A DNA stretch of 64,000 nucleotides, from the NCBI RefSeq assembly GCF_900497805.2, contig NW_020954557.1, forward strand, positions 43,070,445 through 43,134,444, given 5' to 3'. The translations under genes were made by a program, and so were the position numbers. This DNA comes from Vombatus ursinus. Its lineage: Eukaryota > Chordata > Mammalia > Diprotodontia > Vombatidae. This document shows, one piece after another, positions 1 to 10,404 of this stretch (the first letter of the stretch is position 1; every line of letters begins with the position of its first letter). The notes beneath the pieces were generated by a model that was not told the origin of the DNA, did not search any database, and worked only from the letters and a program-made list of their open reading frames with translations.

Positions 1-241
1 CGGGTAGAGTGCCAGGCCTGGAGTCAAGAGGACAACTCCTCCTAAGTTCAACTCCAACCTCAGACAGCTACTAGCGATATGACCCTGAGCAAGTCACTTA
101 CCCCTGTTTGCCTCAGTTCCTCACCTGCAAAATGAGCTGGAGAAGGAAATGGCAAACCACTCCAGTATCTCTGCCAAGAAAATCCCAAATGGGGTCACAG
201 AGAATTAGACACGACTGAAATGACTCAATAACAACAACAAT
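1..241 (+). repeat. SINE-A (BovB-tailed tRNA/CORE SINE), head cut by window edge
   Basis: The tRNA-like head, the CORE segment (GACCCTGAGCAAGTCACTTA, then CTCAGTTCCTCACCTGCAAA) and the tail AAATGGGGTCACAGAGAATT ending in a CAA-rich run are all visible. The tail resembles the 3' end of BovB-type RTE LINEs, which are known to mobilise SINEs of this design. The copy is diverged and non-coding. Confidence 0.85.
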
Positions 242-544
242 TATGAGGGAAATTGTCCTTTCCTAAGAGGGGTGAGAAGGAGCAGCAGCAGTCTGCTGCT
301 GGTTTCCAATTCTATCTCAACTGCTCTCCTTCCCTCTAAGCACGTCCCACAGGATATTCTTAATGTTTCAATGTCTTTGGACTTTATTTCCTTTACTCTT
401 ATTTCTCAGAGTTATACTGACAGGGATGGTCTAGACTGGCCAGATAGCATGAGAATTTTCTCTGCCAATTGGAAAGCAGTACACAGTGTGAATAAAGTCA
501 GACTTTTATTTTTAAACATATTCTGAAAATTATACAGTCGATGA
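242..544. other. Unrecognised sequence
   Basis: No repeat family or gene recognised. It holds a 20-base palindrome at 281-300 (AGCAGCAGCAGTCTGCTGCT), probably a local CAG/CTG slippage product. Confidence 0.5.
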
Positions 545-845
545 GTAAGAAATATAGGTCCCTTCAAAAGAGTCACTATGGCAAGCTATTATACACTTAT
601 TTCAATGATGCTTCTATTATTCAAAACATTTGGGAGGTCGCTTGTCATTTTCTTTAGAATTAATTCATATGCATACCACCCGAGGAAATCAGTTTTATTG
701 TTTTATGCCTATGACTCATTTTTGACCCCAAATGGTATTACCCAGCTTGATCATTTGCCTTACTCACCAGAACTGTCTCAGCATGATTTTGTTGGCTGTT
801 TCCCAAATTGAAATCCTCTCTCAATTGATGAAGATTTGCCACCAT
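545..845 (+). mobile_element. Mariner/Tc1-like DNA transposon fragment (transposase C-terminal part)
   Basis: The translation at about 750-810 reads HLPYSPELSQHDFVGCFPN, which resembles the conserved C-terminal block of mariner transposases (PPYSPDLAPCDYFLFP), including the catalytic aspartate neighbourhood. The upstream reading frame is interrupted and no terminal inverted repeats are recognised, so this is a decayed internal piece. Family assignment rests on this single motif. Confidence 0.45.
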
Positions 846-861
846 TGAAAATATTCAAATG

Positions 862-1545
862 AACACCACACCTGGAATATTATGTTCAGCTCTAGGCACC
901 ACTTTGGAGTGCCCAGAGTAGGACAGTTAGGATGGTGAAGAGCCTTGAGTTTAGGCCATCTGAGGAACAGCTAAAGGAACTGGGAGCATTTAGCTTGGAG
1001 AAGAAAAGACTGAGGGAGATGTGATATCCATCTTCAAGCTTTTATAGAGCTCTCACATTGAACAGAGATTAGATTCATTTTGCATGACCCCAGGGAACCA
1101 GAATATAATGAGTAGAAACTAGAAATAGATAGATTTAGGATTGATGTGAAGGAAAAACTTTCTTAACACTTAAAGCTATCCAAAAGTAGAATGGGCTACC
1201 TCTGGAGATAAGGGTTTTTCCAAGGTAGCTAAATGGCATAGTAGATAAAGTGCTGAGCCTGGAGTCAGGAAGAGCTGAGGTCAAATCAATCACTTGCTAC
1301 CTCTGTGACTCTGGGCAAATCACTGATACCTGTCTGCCTCAGTTTCCTCAGCTATAGAATAGGAGTAATAATATCACCTATCTCCCAGGGTTGTTGTGAG
1401 GTTCAAATGAAATAATATCTGTAGCACAGTGCCTTGCATTTTTTTTTGTTTCTTTCAGTTATGTCTGACTTTGCTCCAATTATTGCAAGATGGTGTCTGA
1501 GGTCCCTTCCCATTCTGAGATACTGTGGTTCCATGATTCTGTAAG
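862..1545 (+). repeat. CR1/L3-type LINE 3' region, split by a SINE
   Basis: The stretch GTTCAGCTCTAGGCACCACT, then AGAGTAGGACAGTTAGGATG, then GGAAAAACTTTCTTAACA matches the remembered CR1/L3 3' region. After an inserted SINE (about 1222-1440) the family terminus resumes at about 1487 (TCTGAGGTCCCTTCCCATTC and a GATTCTG end). A related copy lies at 28727-29440. Old, non-coding. Confidence 0.7.
1222..1440 (+). repeat. SINE-B inserted in CR1/L3
   Basis: tRNA-like head (GGTAGCTAAATGGCATAGTA), CORE segment (CTGTGACTCTGGGCAAATCA) and an L2-type tail (CCCAGGGTTGTTGTGAGGTT ... GCACAGTGCCTTGCATT). It interrupts the CR1 copy around it, so it is the younger of the two. Confidence 0.8.
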
Positions 1546-2098
1546 TGGGCTACAGATACTGGAGGCAATTCCGAAAGGGAGAAAGGGCATAGGTTCCCAA
1601 AAGTGACTTCAAAAGGGATTAATAGAGTTTTGGATGTAGGAACTCAGGAAAGTTTCTTGTTTTGTAACATCAGTCATTCTTTTAGAATCACTCCTCATTA
1701 GTTATACTCTTTAGGTAGACTAATGTCAACATGTTGAAGTGATGGGTCCAGGGAAGCACTGGGCAGTGACTTGGGCCAGCAATGGTGATATTTCTAGTTA
1801 TTTCTCCTCCCCCCACTTCCACCTTTTAATCGGCACAACTGGCCAGCATGACAAGGGGGCTTTGCTCCAGATGGCAATTATTGAAAAGAAATATTTTGAA
1901 AGTAGCAATGATTCCTGGGTCACTCCTTGCAGGAGTCACGGTCCTGATAAAAATGGGAGTTTGTGGGGCAATAGACTCAATAAATTTAGAAGACAAAATC
2001 TAAACTCTGAGTTTCTTTTCCCACCCCATTTGAGGATAAATGCTTTTTCTTTTACTGATTTTACTCAGTACTATGATGAAAAAGTACAAAACTAATTT
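1546..2098. other. Unrecognised sequence
   Basis: No repeat recognised. A 118-codon open frame begins at 1739, but its composition is unremarkable, it has no recognisable domain and its start context is poor, so it is not called as a gene. Confidence 0.4.
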
Positions 2099-3822
2099 AA
2101 GAATATAAGAATACCCTAGAAGAACAAAAGGTCCAGAATATCAAGGGAACTAATGAAAAGAAATGCTAGGGAAGGTGACCTCGCCATACCATATCTTAAA
2201 TTGTGTTATAAAGCAGCAATCATCAAAACTACTTGGTACTGGCTAAGAAATAGAGTGGTGGATCAATGGAGTAGGTTAGGTACACAAGACACAGTAGTCA
2301 GTGACTATAGTAATCTAATGTTTGATAAACCCAAAGGCCCCAGCTTTTGGGATAAGAACTCACTATTTGGCAAAAACTGCTGGGAAAACTAGAAAAGAGT
2401 ATGGCATAAACTAGGCATAGACCAAAATCTTACACCCCATACCAAAATAAAGTCAAAATGGGTACATGATTTAGATATAAAGGCTGATACTATAAGTAAA
2501 CTGCGAGGGCAAGGAATAGTTTACCTGTCAGATTTATGGAGAACAGAAGAATTTGTGACCAAACAAGAGAGAATATTATGACATGCAAAATGGATAATTT
2601 TGATTACATTGAAAATTATTATTGAAAAGTTTTTGAACTTGAATTAAATTGAAAATTTTTTGCACAAACAAAGCCAATGCAACAAAGATTAGGAGTGAAG
2701 CAGAAAACTGGGAAAGAATTTTTACAACCAGTGTCTCTGATAAGGGCCTCATTTCTAAAATATAGAGAGAACTGAGTCAAATTTATAAGAATACAAGTCA
2801 TTGCCCAATTGATAAATGGTCAAAAGATATGAACAGGCAGTTTTCAGATGAAGAAATTAAAACTATTTACAGTCATATGAAGAAATGCTCTAAATCACTA
2901 TTGATTAGAAAAATGCAAATCAAAACAACTCTGAGGTACCATATCACACCTATCAGATTGACTAACATGACAAAACAGGAAAATGATAAATGTTGGAGAA
3001 GATGTGGGAAAATTGGAACATTAATGCATTGTTGGTGGAGTTGTGAACTGATCCAACCATTTCGGAGGCAATTTGGAGCTATGCCCAAAGGGCTATGAAA
3101 ATGTGCATACCCTTAGACCCAGCAATACCACTTCTATGTCTATATCACAAAGAGATCATAAAAATGAGAAAAGGACCCACATGTACCAAAATATTTATAG
3201 CAGTTCTTTCTGTGGTGGTAAAGAATTGGAAATTGAGGGGATGCCCGTCAATTGGGGAATGGCTGAACAAGTTGTGGTATATGAATGACATAGAATACTT
3301 TTGTGCTATAAGAAATGATGAGCAAGTGGACTTCAGAAAAACCTGGAAAGACTTGTATGGGCCTATGCTGAGTGAAGTGAGCAGAATCAGGAGAATGTTG
3401 TACACAGTAACAGCCATGTTGTGAGATGACTAACTTTGATAGACTTAGTTCTTTTCAGCAACGCAAGGATCTAAGACATCTCCAAAAGTCTCATGATGGA
3501 AAATGCTATCCACATCCAGAGATAGAACTATGGAGTTTGAACGCAGATCGAAGCAAATTATTTGCTCTTTTTTTCTCTCTTCTGTTTTATTTTGTTTCTT
3601 CTTTCTTGTAGTTCCTCCTATTGGTTCTAATTCTCCTTTACAACATGACTAATGTGAAAACATGTTTAACAGGAATGTAGATGTAAAGCTTATATCAGAT
3701 TGCACGCTGTCTTGGGGAGTGAAGTGGGAAGGGAGGGAGAGAAAATTTAAAACTCAAAAGCTTACAGAAGTGAATGTTGAAAACTAAAAATAAATTAATT
3801 AAAAAAAGAGTATGAGAACACC
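2099..3822 (+). mobile_element. 5'-truncated LINE-1 (end of ORF2 plus 3' UTR)
   Basis: Translation at 2153-2392 gives the L1 ORF2 C-terminal region (REGDLAIPYLKLCYKAAIIK, then TWYWLRNRVVDQWSR). Cysteine-rich C-terminal ORF2 sequence follows, and a non-coding 3' UTR ends in AAAAATAAATTAATTAAAAA. The imperfect direct repeat AAGAATATAAGAATACC (2099-2115) and AAGAGTATGAGAACACC (3806-3822; 14 of 17 identical) fits a diverged TSD. The frame is broken several times, so the copy is dead. Confidence 0.9.
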
Positions 3823-3904
3823 AACATATCCCCCCAAAGCTAGAAGGCAGAATATAGAAATAATATAGCATCAAAATAGAGACTAAAGGCCTACAGAACA
3901 GGGG

Positions 3905-4800
3905 TAGTATTCAGTTTTTTCCCCTTTTAAAAATTAAAATAAAATTTTATTGGTATCTTTTGTTTTTGTATCACCTATGTTTCCCAATATATTCCTCCTT
4001 CTCACCCCCTCCCAGGACATCATTTTTTATAACAAAGGCTAAAAAAAGAGAGAGAAAAAGCAATTTATCAAAATTAACCTGCAGAGCAAAAAAGAAGCCT
4101 GACATTACATGCAGTGTTCAGATGGAAGCACCTTTTTATATCTCTTCTTGGGGGCCAAGCTTGGTTACTATAATTTCATGGCATTCAGTTTAGATTGTTT
4201 TGTTGTTATTCTTCTTCTTTCCATTTACAATGTTACAGGTGTGTGTATTGTTTTCCTAGCTCTCATTACTTCGCTTTGCATCAGTTTACATAAATCTTTA
4301 CATAAACTCCTTTGTATTCATCATATTTGTAATTTCTTACAGCATAGTAATATTTCATTCCATCCACATATCACAATTTGTTTAGCCATTACCCAATCAG
4401 ATGGGCACTTACCTTTTTTGTTTATTGTTTGTTTTATAGTTCTTTGCTGCTACAAAAAATCTTTTAAAAAAATTTTGGTGAATATGAGGCCTATTTTTTA
4501 TCATTGACCTCCTTGGGGGAAACATACATACACATATACATATGTGTATAGATGCATGTGTGTATATATGTGTATACACATATATACACATATACACATG
4601 TTTACATGCGTGTGTGTTTATGTATATGCCCAGTTCTGTAATCTTTGGGTCAAAGAGTATAGGCATTTTAGTCACTTTCTTTACACAATTCCAGATTCCT
4701 TTCTAAAATGGCTGGGCTTATTCATATCTCCACCAATGCCTCCAATGTTAACGTTTTCCATATTTTGTCATTTTTGTCAATTTCCTGGATGTGAAGTGAA
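3905..4800 (-). mobile_element. Old LINE-1 3' region, antisense
   Basis: Read on the minus strand this is an older L1 type: a 3' UTR ending AATAAAATTTTAATTTTAAT, preceded by ORF2 C-terminal sequence. The plus-strand wording (TTTGCATCAGTTTACATAAA, GCCATTACCCAATCAGATGG, TCTTTGGGTCAAAGAGTATA) parallels the L1 at 40025-41100. A TG/TA microsatellite has expanded inside it. The same old 3' UTR type recurs at 33300-33560 and 35585-36080. Confidence 0.75.
4521..4632. repeat. Microsatellite, (TA/CA/TG)n alternating purine-pyrimidine
   Basis: About 110 bases of interrupted ACATAT/GTATAT/GTGTGT units inside the old L1. The low-complexity open frames that cross it are not genes. Confidence 0.9.
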
Positions 4801-4844
4801 ACCTTCTGTGTTCATCATCTTCTCTGCAAATGTATCTTAGATGT

Positions 4845-4912
4845 ATTTTCCAACTCGCATAGCACCTTGCATAGTGCCTTACATATTATTACAGGAACTT
4901 AGTAAACTTTTG
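4845..4912 (+). repeat. L2/MIR-type tail fragment
   Basis: TAGCACCTTGCATAGTGCCT followed by ACATATTATTACAGGAACTT and AGTAAACTTTTGCTG resembles the common 3' end GCACAGTGCCTGGCACATAG of L2 and MIR elements. Confidence 0.5.
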
Positions 4913-4954
4913 CTGACATTGAGTTTGTGTAAAATGAGGCAAACATGACTCAAT

Positions 4955-5161
4955 TTCATTTAATTCAATAAACTTTGTTTAAAGCTTGCTATAAGCACTG
5001 TGCTAGGAGCTGAGGGCTACACAAAGTCAAAAACTCAATTTCTAACCTCAGAGAACTCAAATTTTATTGGGGAGGGGAAATGTACACAGAGGCAGATGTG
5101 TAAATACAAAGCACAGAACTTATAGCAAGCTTTAAAAAAAAAGTTTATTGAATTAAATGAA
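4955..5161. repeat. Near-perfect inverted repeat, about 41-bp arms, 123-bp loop
   Basis: Arm one (4955-4995) runs from TTCATTTAATTC through to GCTTGCTATAAG. Arm two (5119-5161) is its reverse complement, from CTTATAGCAAGC to GAATTAAATGAA. They differ only by a short A/T-run length change and one substitution. The loop carries an R-repeat start (GCACTGTGCTAGGAGCTGAG). The structure could form a long hairpin and looks like a local fold-back duplication. Confidence 0.85.
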
Positions 5162-5344
5162 CCAAAATGATCTGAATAGATGTCCCAAAAGATTGCCAAC
5201 TACTAGTAAAGTGCTAGGATGGAGGCAGGCCACTGGCAAAAGCCAGGTTTGCTGCTATGACATAATTCCATTTTATCCCTAGACAGCAACAAGATACATT
5301 TGTTCAATGTTTAGAAGTGTAAGTCCTTTAGGCCCTGGTCTCAG

Positions 5345-5590
5345 TGATAATTTTGTTGTTCAGTCATTTTCAGTCATGTCTGACTCTCTGTGACCCCATT
5401 TAGATTTTTCTTGGCAAAGATACTGGAGTGGTTTGCTATTTCCTTCTCCAGATCATTTTACAGATGAGAAAACTGAAGCAAAAAGGGTTCAGTGACTTGC
5501 CCAGGGTCCCACAGCTAATGAGTGTCAGAGGCGGGATCTGAACTCAGGAAGATGAGTCTTCCTGACGCCAGGCGCCATCTAGCTGTCTCT
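5345..5590 (-). repeat. SINE-A, antisense
   Basis: Starts with the tail in reverse (TTTTGTTGTTCAGTCATTTT, TCTGTGACCCCATTTAGATT, CTTGGCAAAGATACTGGAGT) and ends with the tRNA head (GGCGCCATCTAGCTGTCTC). Full length or nearly so. Confidence 0.88.
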
Positions 5591-5593
5591 CAG

Positions 5594-5850
5594 TGACAAT
5601 AGCTAGAATGCACGTGGCGTTTTAAGGTTTGCTTGTACATTTGTTATCTCGTTTAATTTTCACAATAACCCTCTGAAGGGAGTGCTATTATTATTTCCAT
5701 TTAACAGATGAGGAAACTGAGGCTGAAAGAAGTTAAGTGACTTGCCCAGTGTCACATAGATAATAAGTGCCAGAGATGAGACTAGAACTCAGGTTTTCCT
5801 GACTCCCAAGTCCAGAGAACTCTTAGCCCTGCACCTATGGCAAAAGTGTC
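5594..5850 (-). repeat. SINE-B, antisense
   Basis: AATAGCTAGAATGCACGTGG and CACAATAACCCTCTGAAGGG mark the tail; TTTAACAGATGAGGAAACTG and GACTTGCCCAGTGTCACATA mark the CORE. It abuts the SINE-A at 5345-5590. Confidence 0.85.
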
Positions 5851-6377
5851 ACTTAATGGGTACAGATGATTAGGAAGTACTACAAGAATTCTAAGGAGAG
5901 ACTAATCCCTTCTCATTTGAGAGGTGGGGGTAGATGAGGCAAGATTTCTGGACTAGAATTTTGCAATAGGAAGATTATTCTGATAGTGGTATACAAGGTG
6001 GATTGGATGGGGTAAAAGTATGGACACAAGGAAAGCAACAATCTTATGGTGAGTTAAAATGAAGCCCCTTTAGTAGGACAAAAGATAAGCTCTAATGGAA
6101 TGGATAGAACCTCCAAAGATGAAGCAAAACTGTGGAAATGCTAGGAAACAACTGTGTTAGAAAACCCAAGTACTCCTTTAGTGATTTGAGACATGTTTGC
6201 CCCACTTTACATAAACTCAAATTCAACAAAAGTTTGTGAGGCAGTAAATTATGCATTTTGGAAAATACTGTTAAGACATATCAATAAGCATAGCATGGAG
6301 TGGGTACAGAGAGAGTATGTGGGAAATGGCATGGGCAAGAGTGCAGAGGAAGGAAAGTGCAAAATTGAAAAATAGTA
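5851..6377. other. Unrecognised sequence
   Basis: No repeat, domain or open frame of note. The part after 6260 (TTAAGACATATCAATAAGCA onward) may belong to an older repeat that I cannot name. Confidence 0.4.
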
Positions 6378-6812
6378 TGGTGTCATGAACAAAACACCAG
6401 ATTTGGAGTTTGTGGCCCTGAGTTTGAATCTTGATTCTATTAATAATCAAGAGTTAATAAATATGTATTAAGCATCTACTATATACCAGGTGGTAGGGAC
6501 GCAAATTAAAAAAAAAAAAAAGAAAGGCAATTCTTGTCCTCAAGGAGCTTACAATCTAATGGGGGAAGACAACACACACATGAAACTGAAAAACAGTGTG
6601 GGGAGAAGGGGAAAAGGAGATACTTGGTGTGGAGTGTGAGTGTGTTTGGGGTGTTGGGGGCAGGGATGATGGAGAAATGAAAGAAATCCAAAATGATTGC
6701 TACATGCATGATCATCAGGAAGACATAACTCCTCTGGGCTTCCCTTCTCTCACTTATAAAATGAGGGCGTTTGGACTAGATGATCCCCAAGGTGTTATCC
6801 AGCTATAAATCC
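6378..6812 (+). repeat. SINE-D in two pieces
   Basis: The head (6378-6436, ACCAGATTTGGAGTTTGTGG, CTGAGTTTGAATCTTGATTC) and the tail (about 6713-6812, CTTATAAAATGAGGGCGTTT, GGACTAGATGATCCCCAAGG) are separated by an R-type repeat. The tail resembles CR1/L3 3' ends. Confidence 0.65.
6437..6712 (+). repeat. R repeat inserted in SINE-D
   Basis: TATTAAGCATCTACTATATA, then an A-run, then TTCTTGTCCTCAAGGAGCTT and ACAATCTAATGGGGGAAGAC. This is the signature shared by the other R copies. The sequence after about 6580 is G-rich and less certain. Confidence 0.6.
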
Positions 6813-7184
6813 CATCAAACATTTGTGTGTCTGGGAAACAATGGGAAATCAAGTATGGTTTGTCTTACAGTAGTCTATAGTTTAGTAGCTGAGATACATA
6901 ACAAATAATTATACAAAGGACTCAAAGTCATTGGGATGACCAAACTTTAGAGGTAGTGGTAGTATATAACTCTGCAAATGGTAGTTGCTGTCACAAGCCA
7001 AAGGGACTTCAAGTTTGGACTGCCATAAGGGGGAATCAGACATCTCTCTGGAGGGCACTTCCAGAGCTGAAGAAAGGGATAGTAGTGTCCAATAAGGGGT
7101 CTATTAAATGATATAACCTTGTATGGTTTTTCTTTGTGGCAATAATGCGAGCTAATGCCTGAACTACACAAGAGATTGGAAGAT
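6813..7184. other. Unrecognised sequence
   Basis: AT-rich with no recognised repeat. The 74-codon minus-strand frame at 6947-7171 has no visible domain. Confidence 0.4.
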
Positions 7185-7360
7185 CAGAGCAATATTAGAG
7201 GTCATCAGTTGCCCATCTCATCATTTTCCAGATAAAGAAACTGATGCTTGGTGAGGTTAAGTGATTTATCCAAGGTCACTCAGGTAGTGTTAGAGTGAGG
7301 ATTTTAATTCAGATCCCACGACTTGACTCCAAGTTCGCTTTCCACAGAACTACATGGAGA
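7185..7360 (-). repeat. SINE-F (MIR-like), antisense
   Basis: TTCCAGATAAAGAAACTGAT, TAAGTGATTTATCCAAGGTC and ACTCAGGTAGTGTTAGAGTG are the reverse-complement CORE of a MIR-type SINE. Strongly diverged. Confidence 0.7.
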
Positions 7361-7424
7361 CCAGATTCCATATCAGGATTTTGGGCTTTACTCCCTAACT
7401 CACTCAAGCACTACTACGAATAAG

Positions 7425-7690
7425 GACTGTGTTGTTGTTACTTATCCTTTGTTTTGAAGAGGACCAATGACATCACGAGATGATTTCTTGACTTGCTTGA
7501 AAATTGGATTTAAGTGAGACAGAGTTGCTCAGTTGTCAGCCTCACTCTCTCTTCCAGAGTCATCAAAGTCTAGTGGCAAGACAAATGTCAAGACAACTGG
7601 CCACGGCCTGGGATGCAGTGGATGACCTTGGTATCTTCAATATCTTACCAAGCTCTAAGCTCTCCACAGTGTCTGCTTCAGATGAGAACA
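7425..7690. repeat. Interspersed repeat, unassigned
   Basis: GAGGACCAATGACATCACGA, then TCATCAAAGTCTAGTGGCAA, CTGGGATGCAGTGGATGACC and CCAAGCTCTAAGCTCTCCAC are phrases I associate with an abundant marsupial interspersed repeat, whose class I cannot name. The open frame that crosses it is therefore not called a gene. Confidence 0.35.
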
Positions 7691-8894
7691 ATATATACCA
7701 AGTAAAGAGCATCATCTCTACAACAGAAAAAAATGGTACCAGTATGAGAAATATTTCTGGTCCTGATACATGTCCCTTATTATCACCTTGTAAATGCTGT
7801 CATCCTAAATATCTACCTAACCACCTTTTTCCATCAAATAGTGGTTCATCAATGTTACAAAAATAGCCTTCTAATAAGTACAAGGAAATAGGTAATGTCC
7901 TCTGCATGTTGCAAATGCAGTGGAAACTTCTTCATTTGGTTGAATAGTTTTTAGTTGGTGAAAAGGAAGAGTTGGTTTTTTTTTTTCCAGATGAGACCCT
8001 GTAAATTAACTTCCTTGTAATAACTCTTTCTGGGTATTTATCCTGGGTTTGAGGCTCACATTTCTAGAATGCTTTTGAAAATCCTACTTATTGGGAAATC
8101 AGATGGACTTATCTCAGTTGTGCCCTATGAGATGAAAAATCAAACTTGAATCTGCTAGCTTTGAAAACAGAACTGAGCACAAGCTCCAACCATCTCTGCA
8201 GACCACAGCCTCCCATATTGTATTATTCTCCCAAGAGAAAGATCACCCGACCATGAAGGTCCAGATCAACAAAGGGCAGTGTATGCCTCTCCAGAAGCTT
8301 TTTCAACTCGACATTAAGTGTTCTGCCATTCTTCCTGCACCCTGTGTGTCTTTCACATTCCCTTTATAAAGAAGAAATTTTTTCCTGTTGTAGATTTTTC
8401 TCCCCCATCTCATGATGCATTGGAGCAGATTAGAACAGATCTACTGTTCTCAATGTCTTTTTTTCTCTCATTAGAAAGAAATGAAGATGCCTAGATAGTG
8501 CCAGCAATAAGCAGAAGCCCTAGCTTACTATGTACTTGAAAAAAATATATTATTTTTAGTTGAAGGATTTATTAAAATCCCACTATAATGAACCTGTGAC
8601 CTGAGAACCATCTTTAGCGTCAAGAAATGGTCTGTACAGAGGAAGCACTTTCCTTCTATGATTTGCATTGTGAAAAGAAGGGGAAAACAGCACAGATGTA
8701 TTCAGTATTGTACAAAGAGCATATATGGGCTTTTCAATCCCTGATATCTCACTATTTTCTGATGCTAATGTAAAATATGTTCTTTTTGCATTTATAATTA
8801 AGATGAACAGATGGTGAAGACTTAGTTTAAAGTAGTACTGTATGTCTATTAAAATAATCTATGCTGATGGTGAGACCACTATTTAATTGCTTAT
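7691..8894. other. Unrecognised, largely non-repeat sequence
   Basis: No repeat recognised across 1.2 kb. Contains T-rich and A-rich runs only. No splice-bounded open frame found. It could hold conserved non-coding sequence, which needs alignment to show. Confidence 0.4.
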
Positions 8895-8929
8895 AAACAC
8901 ACATACACACACACGCGCAAGCACACACG

Positions 8930-8965
<36 letters not shown>

Positions 8966-8966
8966 T
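8895..8966 (+). repeat. (CA)n microsatellite with CG interruptions
   Basis: Alternating CA units with CACGCGCA-type interruptions at 8911-8940 and a pure (AC) run after 8937. The CpG steps in the first half are unusual for such AT-rich surroundings; alternating purine-pyrimidine DNA of this kind can adopt Z-form. Confidence 0.95.
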
Positions 8967-10404
8967 CCCAAAGATCTATGTACTTTGTCAGGACTGGAGT
9001 TAGAGTTCCCCATAACAGGTTTTAGACATGAGACTACTTTTAGTAATAGATGCTTCTCCCTATGCTGGCTCTTAAATAGGCTTAATCAATGAAAACAGTG
9101 AGATGACACAAGGCAAGATGGGTTGGTTAAAGCAACAAATTCCTTTAGAATAGAATACAAAACAGAGACATTATGTAAAATGTGGACCAGGGCAGAGTGG
9201 GGAAGGGAAGAATTGAGTTAACAATGTGCTTCCCTCATTTTTAGTACCCTGGTGGTGGAGCAAACCACCAACAATGGTATTTTGCAATTCACAGTGATTA
9301 ATATTGATTATACGGTTGCTGTGTTTTCTGAAAGTAAAACCTGTCGGAGAGGGGCGAATTTCCTCTGTTTAATTTCAAGGGCCTTCACTACTCAATCACC
9401 AACAAGAGGGAGTCAAAGCTTTTCTATCTTTGACAGTTCTCTGCTATCCACCCAGCTTTAATGGGAAGGGGTTACTCCCAAGGAAGGATAGATGATCATC
9501 AAAGCAAATGACAAAGGCAGGAGGATCAAAATTCACTCTGAACACTAGGAGAAGGAAATTGGTACTGTTTGCAAACAGGAGAAGGGAAAAAAAAGGAGGG
9601 GGGGTGTTGAAAAAGGCAGGCTGAGAGCCAAGGGACCTAAAAAGGCAGCAAGTTTTAGAAAACATTCATTTGACTAATTTGCCTAATATAATAAAGAAAG
9701 GATGGTTTTATTTTCAAATGTAGAAGTGGTGATTGATTAGGTGGGTATTATATTTGCAGCATGTGGAATGAATAATAGTTATGAATGGGTCTGGAAAATA
9801 TCTCCCCAAGAAGGGAATAATCCATAAGTCATAGGAGGCAGAGCACAAAAAAAAAAAATACCAACATACTGAGAGAGAGTTTAAATAATAACAGAGTGAA
9901 TCTTGGAAGAAGGCCAAAGAAACAAGGAACAGAAAAGGAACTGCACAAGGCATAATGGTTTCTAGACAATAGGCAGAAAGAAAGGATCTGCACATGCTTG
10001 TGAAAGTAGTATTAGCTCTTTAATTATAATAATTACCTAAGTTTAAGGTCAAGTCACCTGTGTATTGCTGTCTGTGAGGGATGGATAAAAAGCATGATTT
10101 TTTTAAATAGTAAAAGTAATGCTTAATCACCTGTGATGTTATAGTAAGACCTAAAAAAGAAACTTCATGTGCTTTAGAAATTTCATTATTACTCTGGAGA
10201 GCTCTTTCTGGGAACGTGGCCCATCTTGGGATGTAGTTCCCTTTCTGAGTTCTCTTGTTGAGAGAAGGTGACCTGGTCCATGGCGTGTGAGGAGTGTCAA
10301 GAGAAGGTCCTAAAAGCGCAAAATGGGCAAGCCACAATCAAGTTTGGGCATTTAGACCATTATCTTGCATCTTCTCACAATTTGCCAAACAATAATATCC
10401 AATC
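8967..10404. other. Unrecognised, largely non-repeat sequence
   Basis: No interspersed repeat recognised. Holds A-runs at about 9587 and 9848. Open frames at 9252-9461 (plus) and 9444-9665, 9714-9995 and 10020-10337 (minus) show no domains. Confidence 0.4.

Noticed and set aside
281-300. 20-base CAG/CTG palindrome as a protein-binding operator
   Set aside because: Simple triplet slippage explains it and nothing nearby supports a regulatory role.
4409-4840. Tyr/His/Cys-rich frames on both strands
   Set aside because: Translation of a TA/CA microsatellite inside an old L1.
7504-7866. 120-codon plus frame
   Set aside because: Starts in what looks like an interspersed repeat (7425-7690) and has no domain; chance frame.
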